Source: Morella rubra (Eukaryota > Streptophyta > Magnoliopsida > Fagales > Myricaceae). From it: 64,000 bases of DNA. The notes under the pieces were generated by a model. The model was not told the origin of the DNA and made no database searches. It saw nothing but the letters and a program-made list of their open reading frames with translations. Numbering within the stretch: position 1 is the stretch's first letter; every line of letters begins with the position of its first letter. The stretch covers positions 186,001 through 250,000 of the forward strand of contig RXIC02000086.1 in assembly GCA_003952965.2 (NCBI GenBank), given 5' to 3'. The translations under genes were made by a program, and so were the position numbers. This document shows, piece by piece, positions 1 through 12,093 of the stretch.

Positions 1-86
1 TAATGGAATTAGTAGTTGCTTTAGATTTACGTTTTACTCTTTCTTCGTTTTTTTTTTTTTAGTTTTTCTAGAATTTGTATGTAGTT

Positions 87-413
87 CCTTTAGATTTACA
101 ATTCTAAACAATTCTTAGGGCTGTTTCGGATTAGCTATGACAATTTACTTTTTATCTATTTTCAGTTCTACTCAATAAGATTCATTTGAAAATCGTGCTA
201 TCCTCGATTTTTTTGGAAGATTTGCTGCCTTTTCTTTTTTTTTGGAAGATTTGCTGCATTTTTTTGGAAGATTTATTTTTTTGGAAGATTTATTTTTTTG
301 GAAGATTTATTTTTTTGGAAGATTTGCTGCCTTTTCTCCTCCATTTTTTTGGAAGATTTGCTGCCTTTTCCTTTAGATTTACAATTCTAAACAATTCTTA
401 GGGCTGTTTCGGA
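87..413. repeat. 44-bp direct repeat flanking a short minisatellite
   Basis: An identical 44-bp sequence occurs at 87-130 and again at 370-413; both copies end in TTAGGGCTGTTTCGGA. Between them, from about 209 to 368, is an irregular array built on TTTTTTTGGAAGATTT, with some units carrying an extra GCTGCC. The open frame across the array is low-complexity and is not a gene. Confidence 0.8.
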
Positions 414-689
414 ATCGATGGTTATATAAAGATTTGCTGGCTTAGTATTTTCTTTTTAAGTAAAGTAAACTTATTTTAGACCAAGTATCAAGTGGATACC
501 AGTTTGACAGAGCCTTAATAGCTCGATTGCTGGTTTAACGAAGCTTGACCCTTCACAGGGAGGTCTCAAAATATTTTATTTGCTTCCGTTCACTTATTAC
601 TATCTCTCTTGTGTTTAATTCCAAGTAAATGGCTCGTCTTGACCTTGGTAATATTGTATGGTGTCTCTTTAGTATTATTGATTTGGTAT

Positions 690-779
690 GAGTATGAGTA
701 TTTAATAGATTTGTTTTTCAAAACTTTAATAGATTTATTAGAGTATGAGTATTTAATAGGTTTGTTTTTCAAAACTTTT
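690..779. repeat. Tandem duplication upstream of the hAT frame
   Basis: Two near-identical copies of a roughly 35-50 bp AT-rich unit (core GAGTATTTAATAG then TTTGTTTTTCAAAACTTT) lie next to each other, just before the first ATG of the transposase-like frame. No function is evident. Confidence 0.7.
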
Positions 780-3020
780 TGTTTTCTCAGATGGATCCCT
801 TTACTTCTTCTTCTAATCCTTCGGTTGACTCACCGACACCACCTCTCCAAGTAGGAGTCGATGCTTCCTCCCCTATTATTGGTGAGGAGTCGGCTCCTCA
901 ACTTGGGTTGGGGGGGATAGTGTTGATGTGTCAGCACCACCTCTCCCAAAGAGGAGGAAGATTTCTCAACCCTCTCCCATGTGGGATCACTTCACAAGGG
1001 AAAAAATAACTTATCCAGAGAAGCCAATGGCAAAATATAACTATTGAAATCACCTAGTTGGGTTTCACCACACCCGTCAAGGGACCTCCGGTATGAGGGT
1101 CTCACTTGAAGGGTTGTTTAGCATATCAACGGAAGCAAAGTAAGTTGGACTTCTCTCAGTCGAAGTTCACTCACGATGTTTCTTCAAAACTGGCAAAGGG
1201 GGATGTTATGGGGGAGATGAAGATAGATACGTATAATGAGAAAAATGTTAGAAGGCCATCGCTCGATTCATAATTGTGGATGAGTTGCCATTTAGGGTGG
1301 TGAGCAAGGATGGGTTTAAAGATATGATTCATGAACTTGAGCCCCGATTTAGGATGCCCTCTCGATACACAGTGATGAAGGATTGTATGGGTCTTTATCT
1401 TGATGAGAAGAATAAGTTAAGGAATATCATTTTAGGAACGCGACCTAGGATTTGTTTATACAACCGACACTTGGACTTCGGTTCAGAATATGAACTATAT
1501 GTCTGTAACTGGCCATTTTATTGATTCGAATTTTGTGTTGCACAAAAGGATTCTTGGATTTCGTAGAGTCACGGATCACAGAGGGATTACAATTGCGACA
1601 GAATTGGAGGAATGTGGGCATGAGTGGGGGATTGATAAGGTTCTTGCAATCACAGTGGATAATGCATCATCTAATAATGTTGCAATAGATCATTTTAAAA
1701 AGAGACAAGTGGCACTTGCTGGTGGTAGGGTGGGGGTTGTTGTTTGTGAGCATGAATTTATTCACATGAGGTGTTGTGCACATATCTTAAACTTGATTGT
1801 GCAAGACGGTTTGAAAGAATGGGATGATTCGGTGGTTCGGGTTAGAAATTGTGTGAAGTATGTTAAGTCATCCCCTCAACGGTTGGATTATTTTAGAAGT
1901 TGTGTGAGGAAGAGGTCGCTTCCTACCGATGGATTTTTGCAACTTGATGTACCTACGAGATGGAATTCGACGTATATTATGTTAGAGTCTACAATGAAGT
2001 ATGAAGATGTTTTTAATGATATGTTGGCTTTCGATGATAGGTTGGGTAATGGTTTTTTGGATTTTTTAATTGATGACGGGCATGGGAAGAAGGGGTTGGG
2101 GCCTCCAACTAAAGAGGATTGGGTGCGTGTGAAGCATTTTATAAACTTCTTGAAGTTGTTTTATAATGTCACGCTGAGGATATCTGCTTCGAAGACTGTT
2201 ACTGCAAACCTATTTTGTACTCAATTGGCTTTGATTCACAACCAATTGAAGGAGTTTGCTCAAAGTGAGGATGATTCGTTGGTGGATATGGCGAAGAGGA
2301 TGCAATCGAAGTACGATAAATATTGGGGTAATTTGAAAGATGTGAATAGACTACTATTTGTGGCAGCAACACTTGATCCCCAATTAAAGTTGGGTTGGTT
2401 GCGTTTTTGGTTCTCTAAGACATTGGGCAAGGAGGAGGGTCGAGTGATGACTGATTTGGTTAGAGGTACATTGGAACAATTGTTTATGGAGTACAATATT
2501 GTTTATGGTACAATATTGTTTATGGTAATATAATACTTCAAGGCGTCAATGGATAGCAAGTGAAGCTGGTGGTTCTAGTTCTACTGCAAGTGGTACAGAA
2601 GAACGCATGTGGAACGAATATATGTCTTTCATGGAGGAGGACGATGTTATAGAAACCACATCTGAATTGGATAGATATTTGATGGAGCCTCCTCAGCCTA
2701 GGGTCGAGGATTTTGATATTCTGGCTTGGTGGAAAGTGAATCAGTTTAAGTTCCCTATTCTTGCTCGGATTGCTCGAGATGTACTTGCCATCCCTATTAC
2801 AACCGTGCCATCTGAGTCGGTCTTTAGCACAGGAGGACGTGTATTGGATGCTTTTCGAAGCTCTCTAGCTCCTAGAACAGTGGAGGGTCTTATATGTGCA
2901 CAGAATTGGTTGCAATCTGCTTCTATTCATGAAGATGCTGAATGTGAACCTGAGATTGGTGGTGGAACAGAATATTTAGAAAGTTATAATGTGGAAAAAG
3001 GTAATGATTTCGTTGTTTAG
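779..3020 (+). pseudogene. Decayed hAT-superfamily transposase (RICESLEEPER/DAYSLEEPER-like)
   Basis: This is a broken hAT DNA-transposon transposase. Near 977-1030 a second frame reads MWDHFTREKI, the start of a BED-type zinc finger, but the frame shifts and meets stops. The segment 1276-1524 (DELPFRVV, PSRYTV) leads into the RNase H-like core at 1490-2533, which has TVDNASSNN, CAHILNLIVQDGL and a DVPTRWNSTY block. A further break near 2530-2600 separates the C-terminal hAT dimerisation region at 2607-3020, with DILAWWKVN, FPILARIARDVLAIP and SVFSTGGRV. At least three frame breaks (about 1010-1270, 1480, 2530) make an active protein unlikely. An intron could explain the last break, but I see no convincing splice pair. 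Confidence 0.9.
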
Positions 3021-3326
3021 AAATGTTTTTTTTAATTGTTAAATGTTTTTTAAGAATGTTGTGTGCTCTTTCTAAATGCTCTTTGTTTCCAGACATGACT
3101 AATAATCCTACACAACTTATGTCTATTATCTCGAACTCCAACATGGATAGCGTGACACAGACACTTGACGTGGACGATTAGAGGGAGGTATAAATTATAA
3201 TGGTATTGTTTTTCATTTTTTCACTTTAAGGAAAATGCCCATAATATTAGATTAATAAATGTTAGACTTATAATCTTTTAGATAATAGGATTGATTGGTA
3301 ATTAGTAGCTTGAATTTTGGGCTGTG

Positions 3327-3363
<37 letters not shown>

Positions 3364-4195
3364 CATGATGGACATGGTTTTGTGCATATATTTCATAATT
3401 TCTATTATTTTGTAAAATTATCATTTTGATATTGTGATATTTCATTGTTTTGGAAAATGGGAAGCAATTAGGTGTTATGTTTATTGTTTTGCATTGGTTG
3501 AAATTTAAATTAGTTTAGTAATTAGTGAGTCAATGACCAATCTTTTGTAGTTGGTCATTAAATATTATGGACATAAATAAAAAGGCCATACAAAACTAAC
3601 ACTATCATAACAATATGATAGTGATGTTTTGATTAAATGGCCAACATTTTATTTCATCAATTCAACTATTCAATTTGTAATATTTGTAGTTTCTTTTAGA
3701 TGATGTAAATTTGTATAATTTGTAGACTTTATGTATATGTGTAACTTGTAAATTTATTTCTATCATTCTTCTTTCATTGATGTATGTATATGATTTATTA
3801 ATTTAATGCAATTGAAACAACTATAGAATTGTAAATTTGTAATTTTGGAACATGTAAATTATTATTACATTAAAAAATAGTGGATCCAACATCCTATTAA
3901 AATTCTAAATTTAGTATTTTGGATCCAACATCCATATTTAAAAACTTATTAAATCAAGCCCAAGTTAAAAAGTCCGACAAATGCAATAATAAAATAACAC
4001 CAAGTTAAAAAGCCCGAAAAAAACAATAATAAAATAAGCCCAAGTTAAAAGCCCTAAAAAAAAAAAGATTTTGGGCCGAAAATGGGCCCAAATGAATTGC
4101 CGGCAATTCCGGCATCCGGTACCGGGATTGCCGGAATTCCGGCAGTTCCCAGACCGGAACCGGATTCCTGAACAGGCATCCGGTACCCTGCCCTA
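3021..4195 (+). mobile_element. 3' non-coding part and right end of the hAT element
   Basis: This stretch has no gene. It contains a poly-T tract of about 33 at 3331-3363, several copies of a GCCCAAGTTAAAA motif at 3957-4050, and a GC-rich end (4080-4195) of repeated CCGGAATTCCGG and CCGGTACC words. It finishes GGTACCCTGCCCTA, the complement of a hAT-like terminus. The sequence just beyond is a repeat also found near 42 kb, so the boundary near 4190-4195 is supported by the break in that repeat. The matching left end is not in the window. Confidence 0.55.
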
Positions 4196-4545
4196 AGTTA
4201 ACTAGTAAAGTGCCATGTTTTAGAAGAAGAATTTGTGGGAGGTGGTCCTATTATTAAAAAAAAAAGGACATAAAATTAAGCTAATAGGGTTAATTACTTG
4301 CTAGTGCTAGTTTCTATATTGATTTTTTATTTTCAATTTCAATTTTATAAACTAATTTTTAGAATATTTCTATTTTATAGGCCTTTCATTAACTTATATT
4401 CCTAAAGTTTTAGACTTTTTTTTCAATATTAATTTTATAAGAGAGTTTCCTATAATATTAGGCTTTTTGTCAACTTTAATTTTATAAAAGTGCTCTATAT
4501 TTTAGGCCATAATATGAGGCCTTCTTAATTAGGCCATCTGAGCCG
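4196..4545 (-). repeat. Repeat copy, inverted relative to 41960-42300
   Basis: Read on the minus strand, this segment matches 41960-42300: both run from CCTAATTAAGAAGG through AATATAAG, AATGAAAGG and AGAAACTAGCAC to AATAATAGGACCAC. It holds one unit of the module that is present about five times at 42270-42770. The hAT right end abuts it. No coding capacity is seen. Confidence 0.75.
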
Positions 4546-4738
4546 CCTAGTGGGGTTGTCCAAGGAATTAACTTCGGCCTTTAGAGTACGTACTATGCTT
4601 GGGTCATAGTTCTCAAGTAGAATATCAAATGATTCAAATCCTGCATAATAGCTCTCTAGACACCTAGTAAAATTTCATACAAAAATTGTCTCAACCTTGA
4701 TACAGTACTTCGTTTTGGTCCTCCTACAGCATACTAGG

Positions 4739-5330
4739 CAGTGGCGGAGCCAAGGGACGGGACGTGGCGGGGTGGGCTAGGCCACCGCCTCCCAAACAAT
4801 TGCAAACCTTAATAAATTTTTTATTCCCACCCCAAATCAGCCCTTTGAAGATCCATAGCCCAAAAAAGGAAACAAATAAAATGGTCTACAAATAAATGAA
4901 GATGGTGGAAAATTAAAGGCAATGTTATGGCATTTACTTGCACAGAAAAAATGAAAAATTTTCCTTTTTTGCATTTTTTTTTCATTACTGTTTAAGCAAA
5001 ATCAGGATGGCAATTATTTGTCTAGAGAAAAAAATTTGAAATGTTTCCTTATTTGCATTTTTCCACTATCCTTTAAGCAAAACTAGGAAGGCATATACTC
5101 GCCTAGAGAAAAAAAAAATGTTTCTTTTTTTCCATTTTCAAATTATTTCTTAAACAAAATCAGCAATAAATTTTTAAATTAAATAAAAATCCTCTTACAA
5201 CGATATGTAGTTTAATTTTTTTTTTCCTATGGTCTTATACCAACTTCTATTTTTCGTACGTTATTTTTAACAATATGATTTTATATTCCACTCTCCCAAG
5301 AAAAAGATTCTGACTCCATCGCTACTACTA
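4739..5330. mobile_element. Non-autonomous inverted-repeat element
   Basis: The left end reads AGTGGCGGAGCCAAGG and the right end, reverse-complemented, reads AGTAGCGATGGAGTCAG, giving imperfect terminal inverted repeats. The flanks TACTAGGC (left) and TACATTAGGC (right) resemble a target duplication. The interior is AT-rich and non-coding. The superfamily is uncertain, possibly hAT. The block TCTCTAGACACCTAGT occurs on both outer sides (about 4653 and 5364). Confidence 0.5.
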
Positions 5331-5989
5331 TACATTAGGCTACAGCTTTTGTGATTTATCTTTCTCTAGACACCTAGTCAATATCGGCAGGTAAAAGAAA
5401 TTAACAAACAGATCAAAGTCCTCATCGAGTGAAATCAGATCTAGCATCGCCCAATTAAGCTCAACTATGCCTAATTTCCACCAGGGAAACGCATTTTTTA
5501 CGTGCGTTATTCAAAACGTGATTCTTGAGGACGTACTTGTCATGGTTTACTTGAATTACTCGTGGCCACAAATGTTGAAGAAACAAAACGTCTACGACGT
5601 ACGTATGTTGGCCCCTTCAATTATTATCTGAAGCCATCAACCTTTTTAGAGGAGACCACATGCATGGTTGCTTTCATGCTTCACATCGCAATAGGGTACG
5701 ACGCTTGTGAATTTCATGGGGGTACTGTTAGTAAGAAAAGTTTTTTTTTTTCCCCGTTATTCTTATTGAAAATAAAGCAAATGAAAAGATAATAGAGTAA
5801 AAAAAAAAAAACAAACTACGGAGGCTATCTTGTAAAGCCAACAAAGATTAGAAAAAAGTTAAAAAAAGAAGAAGTAACTCTTCGAGATCTCAATTTCAAT
5901 TTTTGAGATGTAAAATTATTTATCAAAATTTTATATTGTACAATTATTTATATATCATTTTTAAATGATAATATGATTAATTCATTTAA

Positions 5990-8787
5990 TTTTTCTTACA
6001 TCATATTCATCTTAAATAGAATTTTAAACAATTTAAATGTTTTAATTGAAGTATGAGTCTCTATTGATAAAATTCCGTGTTTGCATCACATTACTAAATA
6101 TATGAGGAAAAATCCGAAGATGTCGTGATACACGGTTAGCTTTATACCGCAATAATTGATTGGACGGGCCTATGAATGAAGGGCATGGAAATATGCTTTA
6201 AAAGGACGCGTTAGAAAGAAATAATTGTTTGTCGGGGAGCAGAGCAGGCAGCAAGAACGATGTGACAAATGGGTACTATCTGGACGTTTCAACAGTTGCG
6301 TTTGGGGAGTACGAGAGTCGGAGGCCCACTCTGAATTTTGTTGTGGTCTAACATAGAAGGGTTTGATTCAAGGACCAAGGAAACACGTCCGAGATAATTA
6401 GGTATGCTTGTGCACGTTCTAAGTAAGGAAAATATTTAATGAATGTTGTAAAAATTAAGAAAATTATAGTTTTATTAAATTCTGGGAAAAAGTAGTGAAT
6501 AAAGTAAAATTTTATAAGAGTTTGTGTAGAAGTGAGAAGAGAGAAGTAGAATTTTATAGGAGTTGATAGAAAAGTGAAGATTTGAGTGAAATTTTTTATA
6601 TTTATTTTAAAAAAAAAATTTGATAGAATAGTGAGAAATTATTTTGAAATTAAGAATAAGGAGAGAGATAAATTATTTTAAAATTAAAAATTTTGAATTT
6701 ATTGTGTCTGCAAACTAAAATTTAGTAATAGTTAAAAAATTTATATTAGTTGGCGTTTTGCAAAGTCGTCCGTAACTTGTAGATGGAGGGATCAAAACAA
6801 TAAATTATCATGGGTACAACGTTGTCTTAAATTTTCTTTGGTTCTCATTTGTTTTTTTTTTTTTTAAAACGGAGTTCTTAGTTGGAGATCACATGAGGTT
6901 TACGTATGGGGTTCGCAAGAATACCTGCGTGATTATTGAAATAACTCTCTCTTATTGAAAGAGTTCACGGCTCTCGTGGTGGGGCCGTGTGCGTTTCATG
7001 CTGAACTCACACCTGCTCCCCATGGGTCCGACGATGTCTCGAGATATTTTGACATCCAACAAACCAACTCTTTGTTTTAATTCCTCAGTTAAATTTTGGT
7101 ATTGCATGCATATTTGAGAATTAGTTTAATTTATTCCGTGGCAAACTAGTTCCGATTAAAGTAGTAAAATATCATTAAGTGTTCAAGAGATTAAGTCTTC
7201 GTTGGTCTAATGCTAGCTCGAGAAACTGAATTTGTCAAGAAGTTCATTTGCTCCAAATTCGAGCGAACTCACAGAAAGTTTTAGCTCCCCTGAGGTTTAA
7301 GGGATCTCTGTGGCATGAACACAGAGAGGTTCCACTTGCGTAAGGCTCGACCTCTAGCTCGATCGAGCTAATGCTAAAGAAATCAGACAGAGACATTTGC
7401 CTAACGACCTTTGGCTTCCAAACTCGAGCGAAAGTTGAAAATTTCATACAAAGAGTTTGCCGCCTAGCTTGAGCGCCCACATGTATACAGAGAAGGACCA
7501 ATTTCCGCATAATTATTTACATACCATTGAGCTGTAGCCATCAACAACTTCGGTGGCCGAATGTGTCGTGAGAAAACTGACAATCCACCAATGCCCCTAT
7601 CCCCTCCCTATTGGAATTCCGATCAGGTCATTTTAAACGTTTAATATCAACGCATGCCTCAGAATAGACCCATTAAGATGTGACTTATTCCATGCGGTTC
7701 GCTTAAGCTTACCGAGAAACCTCTCCTTTGGATACGCCCACCTATGTTGCAGTGGGTCTGCAAGCAACGCCTCACTCGTCAAATGGATATGCCCACCAAA
7801 GCTACCATATTTACTATTTTTATTGGTGTAGAAAAGCGTGAGGCTCAACTTGATGTTTGGTTAGTAAAAAATTTCATTGTAAATTTCTACTATCAAACAT
7901 TAAAATCTAAAATTTTTATACAAATTTCAATATCTTTTTTATAAAAAAAAAACTGCATTAAATCTTCTAGTGGTATTTTTTTTTTTAGAGGTAATGTAGA
8001 TTATCTTGGGATTGGTGAAAAGTTATTAGAATTTGTATAAAGGTATTGGAGTTTATAGAAAGTTGTTAGGAGTTTGTAAAAAGGTATTATAGTTAGTGTG
8101 AAAAAATAATTACGAAAAAAATTCTTAAATATTTCTCTTACAAACCTAAAATTCTTACAATTTTGCACAAGTACCCTTGGTCCCCACCTTTAAAGGCTAA
8201 GGTGAAGAAGTGGAAATAAGTTTTTCCAATATGAGACTAAATTCAAGCCTTCTATATATGATCAGTGTTTATGATATTATTTATAACACCTCTTCATTAT
8301 TTTTAATTTTCTTTGAAAACGGCCTTGACTTTCCAAATTGTAGGTTTGGGACGATCCGAAGATGGAGGATAATATTGGTAGTTGGCTCAGATGCCATGTC
8401 CAATTCCAACTCTTGAAGATGAAGATAACAATGTCGTTTCGGCTGTATATCTCGCTGTTCGTGCCCATATCTGGTGACTGAATTAGCAACATCGCAATGT
8501 AGTCTCTAAAATTTTCTCGCAAGGAATAATATATGCTCTAACGTCACCTGTTGAAAAATACATTGGTAGAATAGATCAATACGAGGAAACAATTTACTTT
8601 TGTCCTTTCAAAATGGAGATAAGAATTAGATGAATTTAATTTTATCTCAAATCAGAAACTTTTCACTCACACTCGATGCCGAATCTGAAAGCTGTATTTC
8701 GCGCTTAGTAAACGTTATACACGGGGTTCTTCAGAAACGTCTTCGAAATGGTACAATGTTCACCCTACCAACCATGGCAAAGCGTCC
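5990..8787. repeat. Upstream part of the duplicated A block (partner about 30640-33690)
   Basis: From about 5990 to the A1 promoter the sequence is matched, with small indels, by about 30640-33690 upstream of A2. Examples are the GTGATACACG region (6127 and 31090), the GACGATGTCTCGAGATATTT segment (7031 and 32313) and 7610-8790, which is almost identical to 32520-33700. No gene is seen; the short frames here are not conserved as proteins. A third, shorter copy of the 8040-8240 segment lies at 30390-30650. The stretch 5331-5990 holds nothing recognisable. Confidence 0.8.
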
Positions 8788-8794
8788 TATAAAT
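8788..8794 (+). promoter_or_regulatory. Likely TATA box of TPS A1
   Basis: TATAAAT lies 102 bases upstream of the A1 start codon, within CCTATAAATT. The same core and similar spacing occur before A2, B1 and B2. About 60 bases further upstream (8718-8727) is TACACGGGGT, also present before B2 at 46094-46103, so the A and B promoters look related. Confidence 0.6.
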
Positions 8795-8895
8795 TAGATG
8801 ACAAATTCCTTGGGCTTTAGACCATCAAACTGCCAGAAGAAAGATCCCCTCGCCTATTTCTCCCGCACTCACTTAATTAGTGATATCCTTCATAT

Positions 8896-11800
8896 ATGGC
8901 ATTGTTTACCGAACCCTTCTGTGCTTTCTCCGACCCTCCAATTGCTTCGCATAAAATTCCAAAAACTGCCAGTTCAAACTCCTTCACCCTGTCCTCTGTG
9001 CCTAGTGCTCAACAATATTGGAGTATTGTCCAAGATGACACCTTGACTTCGACCGCCTTCCAACATGAGAACTACGGACCTGATAATGATACAGTAAGTT
9101 TTGTGTCGCCTTTCCTCTGCAGCTTGTGATTGTTGTTCATTTTTGGGAACTTGAAGTTTCCGATCTATAAATATGCTTGTGATCTGCAGGGCGCTTTTAC
9201 CGTCCCACATGCAGAAAAATTGGAAATATGCAGGAACGTGCTTCGAAAAGTTGTAGGGGATCCATTTGAAATTTTAAAAGTTGTGGATACTCTCCAACGC
9301 CTGTGCATTGACTATTACTTCCAGGAAGAGATTGAAACAATTTTACGAAGGCAATATGTAGCATACGTCGCTCATGGTGACTGCGGTCACGAGCTTCATG
9401 AAGCTGCTCTGCGCTTTCGACTGTTGAGACAACAGGGTTACTATGTACCCGCAGGTCGGCTTTACTTCCCGAATTCTAGCTAATACCCCATTGTTGTGCA
9501 ATAGTTTATATTAAAATTGAAGACATTTTGACGTACTAATTACTTCTTGATTGCAACAGATATATTTGAAAACTTCAAGGACGAGGATGGAAATTTCAAA
9601 AATGAACTGAGTGAGGACATTAACGGATTGATGGCTTTATATGAAGCTTCTCATCTGAGCATAGAAGGTGAAGACATTCTTGACCAAGCTGGAATTTTTA
9701 GTGAGCAGCTTCTGAATGCCTGGAAGAGACATCTTGATTATAACCACGTCAAAGTTGTTGGGAATACTTTAGGGCATCCTTATCATAAAAGCGTGGCAAG
9801 GTTCATGGCCAAAAACTTTTTTGGCGATTACCCAAGCACAAATGGATGGTTTAATGGTTTGCAGCAACTAGCAAAAATAGATTTCAATGTGGTCCAATCC
9901 ATGCACCAAAAGGAAATCACTAAAATTTCGAAGTAAGTTGCATAATAACTTAACTATATAATATATATTTCCGTTATCATTGCCAAGAATATTAGTCCCC
10001 CTTAGCTGATGTCATATTCTTTACATCTTAGATGGTGGAGAGATCTTGGTTTGGCTGAGAAGCTAAAGTTTTCTAGGAACCAACCCCTCAAATGGTACAT
10101 TTGTTCCATGGTTAGTCTCATAGATCCTGACTTGTCAGACGAAAGGGTTGAGCTCACAAAACCTATTTCGCTTGTCTACGTAATAGACGATATTTTCGAT
10201 GTTTACGGGAAGCTGGAAGAACTCACTCTCTTCACAGAAGCTGTCAACAAGTATGCATCTGCAGCGGTACAGTATATAATTTTCGATCTTTCCCCCTCGA
10301 GTACTGTTTATTAATAAATTGTCGCACGCAGATGGGATTTTGCAGCTCTTGAGCCATTACCCGAATGCATGAAGATATGCTTCAAGGCTCTTTATGACAC
10401 CACTAACGAAATTAGCCACTGGATATGGCAAAAGCATGGGTGGAACCCAATAGAGTCTATTCGAATGTCGGTAAGTGTCAATGACAAAACCAACTAACCC
10501 AATATTTAAATTTCGATATTCAAGGAATTACAAACTTCAATGACACCTCCATGATGTTGCAGTGGGCGAGTTTGTGCAACGCGTTTCTAGTGGAGGCACA
10601 ATGGTTTGCTTCTGGGAAGTCACCGAAGTCGGAAGAATATCTGAAGAATGCTGTAGTTAGTTCAGGGGTACATGTGGTGCTGGTCCACACTTTCTTTCTT
10701 TTGGGTCAGCGTATAACCGAGCAAACTGAAGATCTTGTTGATCTCATGCCGGGCATTATATCTTTCCCGGCCACAATTCTTCGTCTTTGGGATGACTTGG
10801 GCAGTGCTAGGGTAAGTTAATTTACAATTAGTATGAAGTTCACCTATATGCTTTTGAACGTTAGACAAAAACATCTTCTTTGTTTTTGGTTTCGATCGTA
10901 TTCATAAGAGGGAATAATATATATTATTGACGTTTTCGATAGCAAAATAGAATATTTTCTCTGAAAGTCAATTTTAATTTTCAGCTTTAACGCGTTAAAG
11001 ATTGATGAAACTGACGTTTTCGATAGCAAAATCAGAATATTTTCTCTGAAAGTCAATTTTAATTTTCAGCTTTAACGCGTTAAAGATTGACGAAATAATT
11101 GATCGTATACGTAGCACAAGTTAGTTTTTTTTTTAAAAAAAAACTACTAATAAACAAATCCGTTTGGATCGTATAGAATCATTATCATCATTTACAAATA
11201 GGTGGGCCATAGAGGACGTGCACTACCACAAACAATCAGAAAGAGTGGTCGTAGACTCGTAGTCGTCTACTTTGGCAAGTGCCATCCAGAAAGCATGCTA
11301 GCCACAAAAACACGAGTCATGTTTTTCACGGCCACATTATACCCAAAGTCCAGTGATTTATATCGGGATTAACGGTGCGGAATTAAGCTGGTGCCAACCA
11401 CAGGCAACTTGAGTATTTGTTGTTTCATTGCGACAGTTAGTTGTCATGACTTGTTAATTCATAAAAAGGGGATCCACATGTCTTTCGGACCTAAAGTTGG
11501 ATGACAAACAATGTTATAAATCATGAAAAGACTAATAATTGATACACCCATTAGCCACATATTTGAACGCATAAATATACATGAAAAGGATTATTATTTT
11601 CAAGTGTCGGGAAGTATATACTCAACAGCTATTGCAGCTTACGGTTGGAACAAAGAATATGGTATATATCCGCTGTGTGACCATATCTGAAAGATATTCA
11701 ACCTGTTGCTCAGCTTGATTCGTATTGCTTCGAGTACTGTTGGACATGCAACTTATAATAGGTTAATTAGTTTCCTCAAAAACGTTTGAAACGTCAACGC

Positions 11801-12093
11801 AGGATGAGAGCCAAGATGGGCACGACGGATCGTACATAGAGTGCTACATGAAGGAACACCAGGGTGCTTCCATCCAAGAGGCACGGCAGAAGGTAGCCGA
11901 TATGATTTCAGATGCATGGAAGCGCCTAAACAAGGAGTGCCTCTCTCCAACTCCATTTCCAGCAACATTCACTAAGGCGTCTCTTAATATTGCAAGAATG
12001 GTTCCATTGTTGTATAATTATGACGACAATCAGGGCCTTCCCACATTGGAAGAGCACGTAAAATCTGTGCTTTTTGAAAGCCTGTCTCTGTAG
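8896..12093 (+). CDS. TPS-g terpene synthase A1 (linalool/nerolidol synthase-like), intact
   Basis: Predicted exons are 8896-9093, 9190-9454, 9560-9932, 10032-10250, 10332-10470, 10563-10811 and 11803-12093. All introns are GT/AG with phases 0,1,2,2,0,0. They join to 577 aa without a stop, and seven exons is the usual angiosperm TPS pattern. The metal-binding DDIFD is at residues 331-335 and the second motif DDLGSARDE at 475-483, split by intron 6. There is no RRX8W motif, and the N-terminus before the alpha-helical domain is short; both are typical of TPS-g, whose members make acyclic alcohols such as linalool or nerolidol from GPP or FPP. The expected location is plastid or cytosol; the Ser/Thr-rich start could be a weak transit peptide. 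One oddity is FSRNQPLKW at 292-300, where the B copies have FARDQPLKW. The product cannot be fixed from sequence alone. Confidence 0.9.
10928..11096 (+). repeat. 84-bp tandem duplication in A1 intron 6
   Basis: Two copies of an 84-bp unit beginning TGACGTTTTCGATAGC lie at 10928-11011 and 11012-11096. A2 has only one (about 35877-35960). Each unit holds the perfect 16-base palindrome CTTTAACGCGTTAAAG. Confidence 0.85.

Noticed and set aside
5562..5792. 76-codon frame that could be a small gene
   Set aside because: No recognisable domain and it ends in low-complexity sequence with poly-T.
8974..9210. Minus-strand frame over TPS exon 1, repeated at 33882-34118
   Set aside because: It is conserved only because the sense-strand exon is duplicated; it is a shadow frame.
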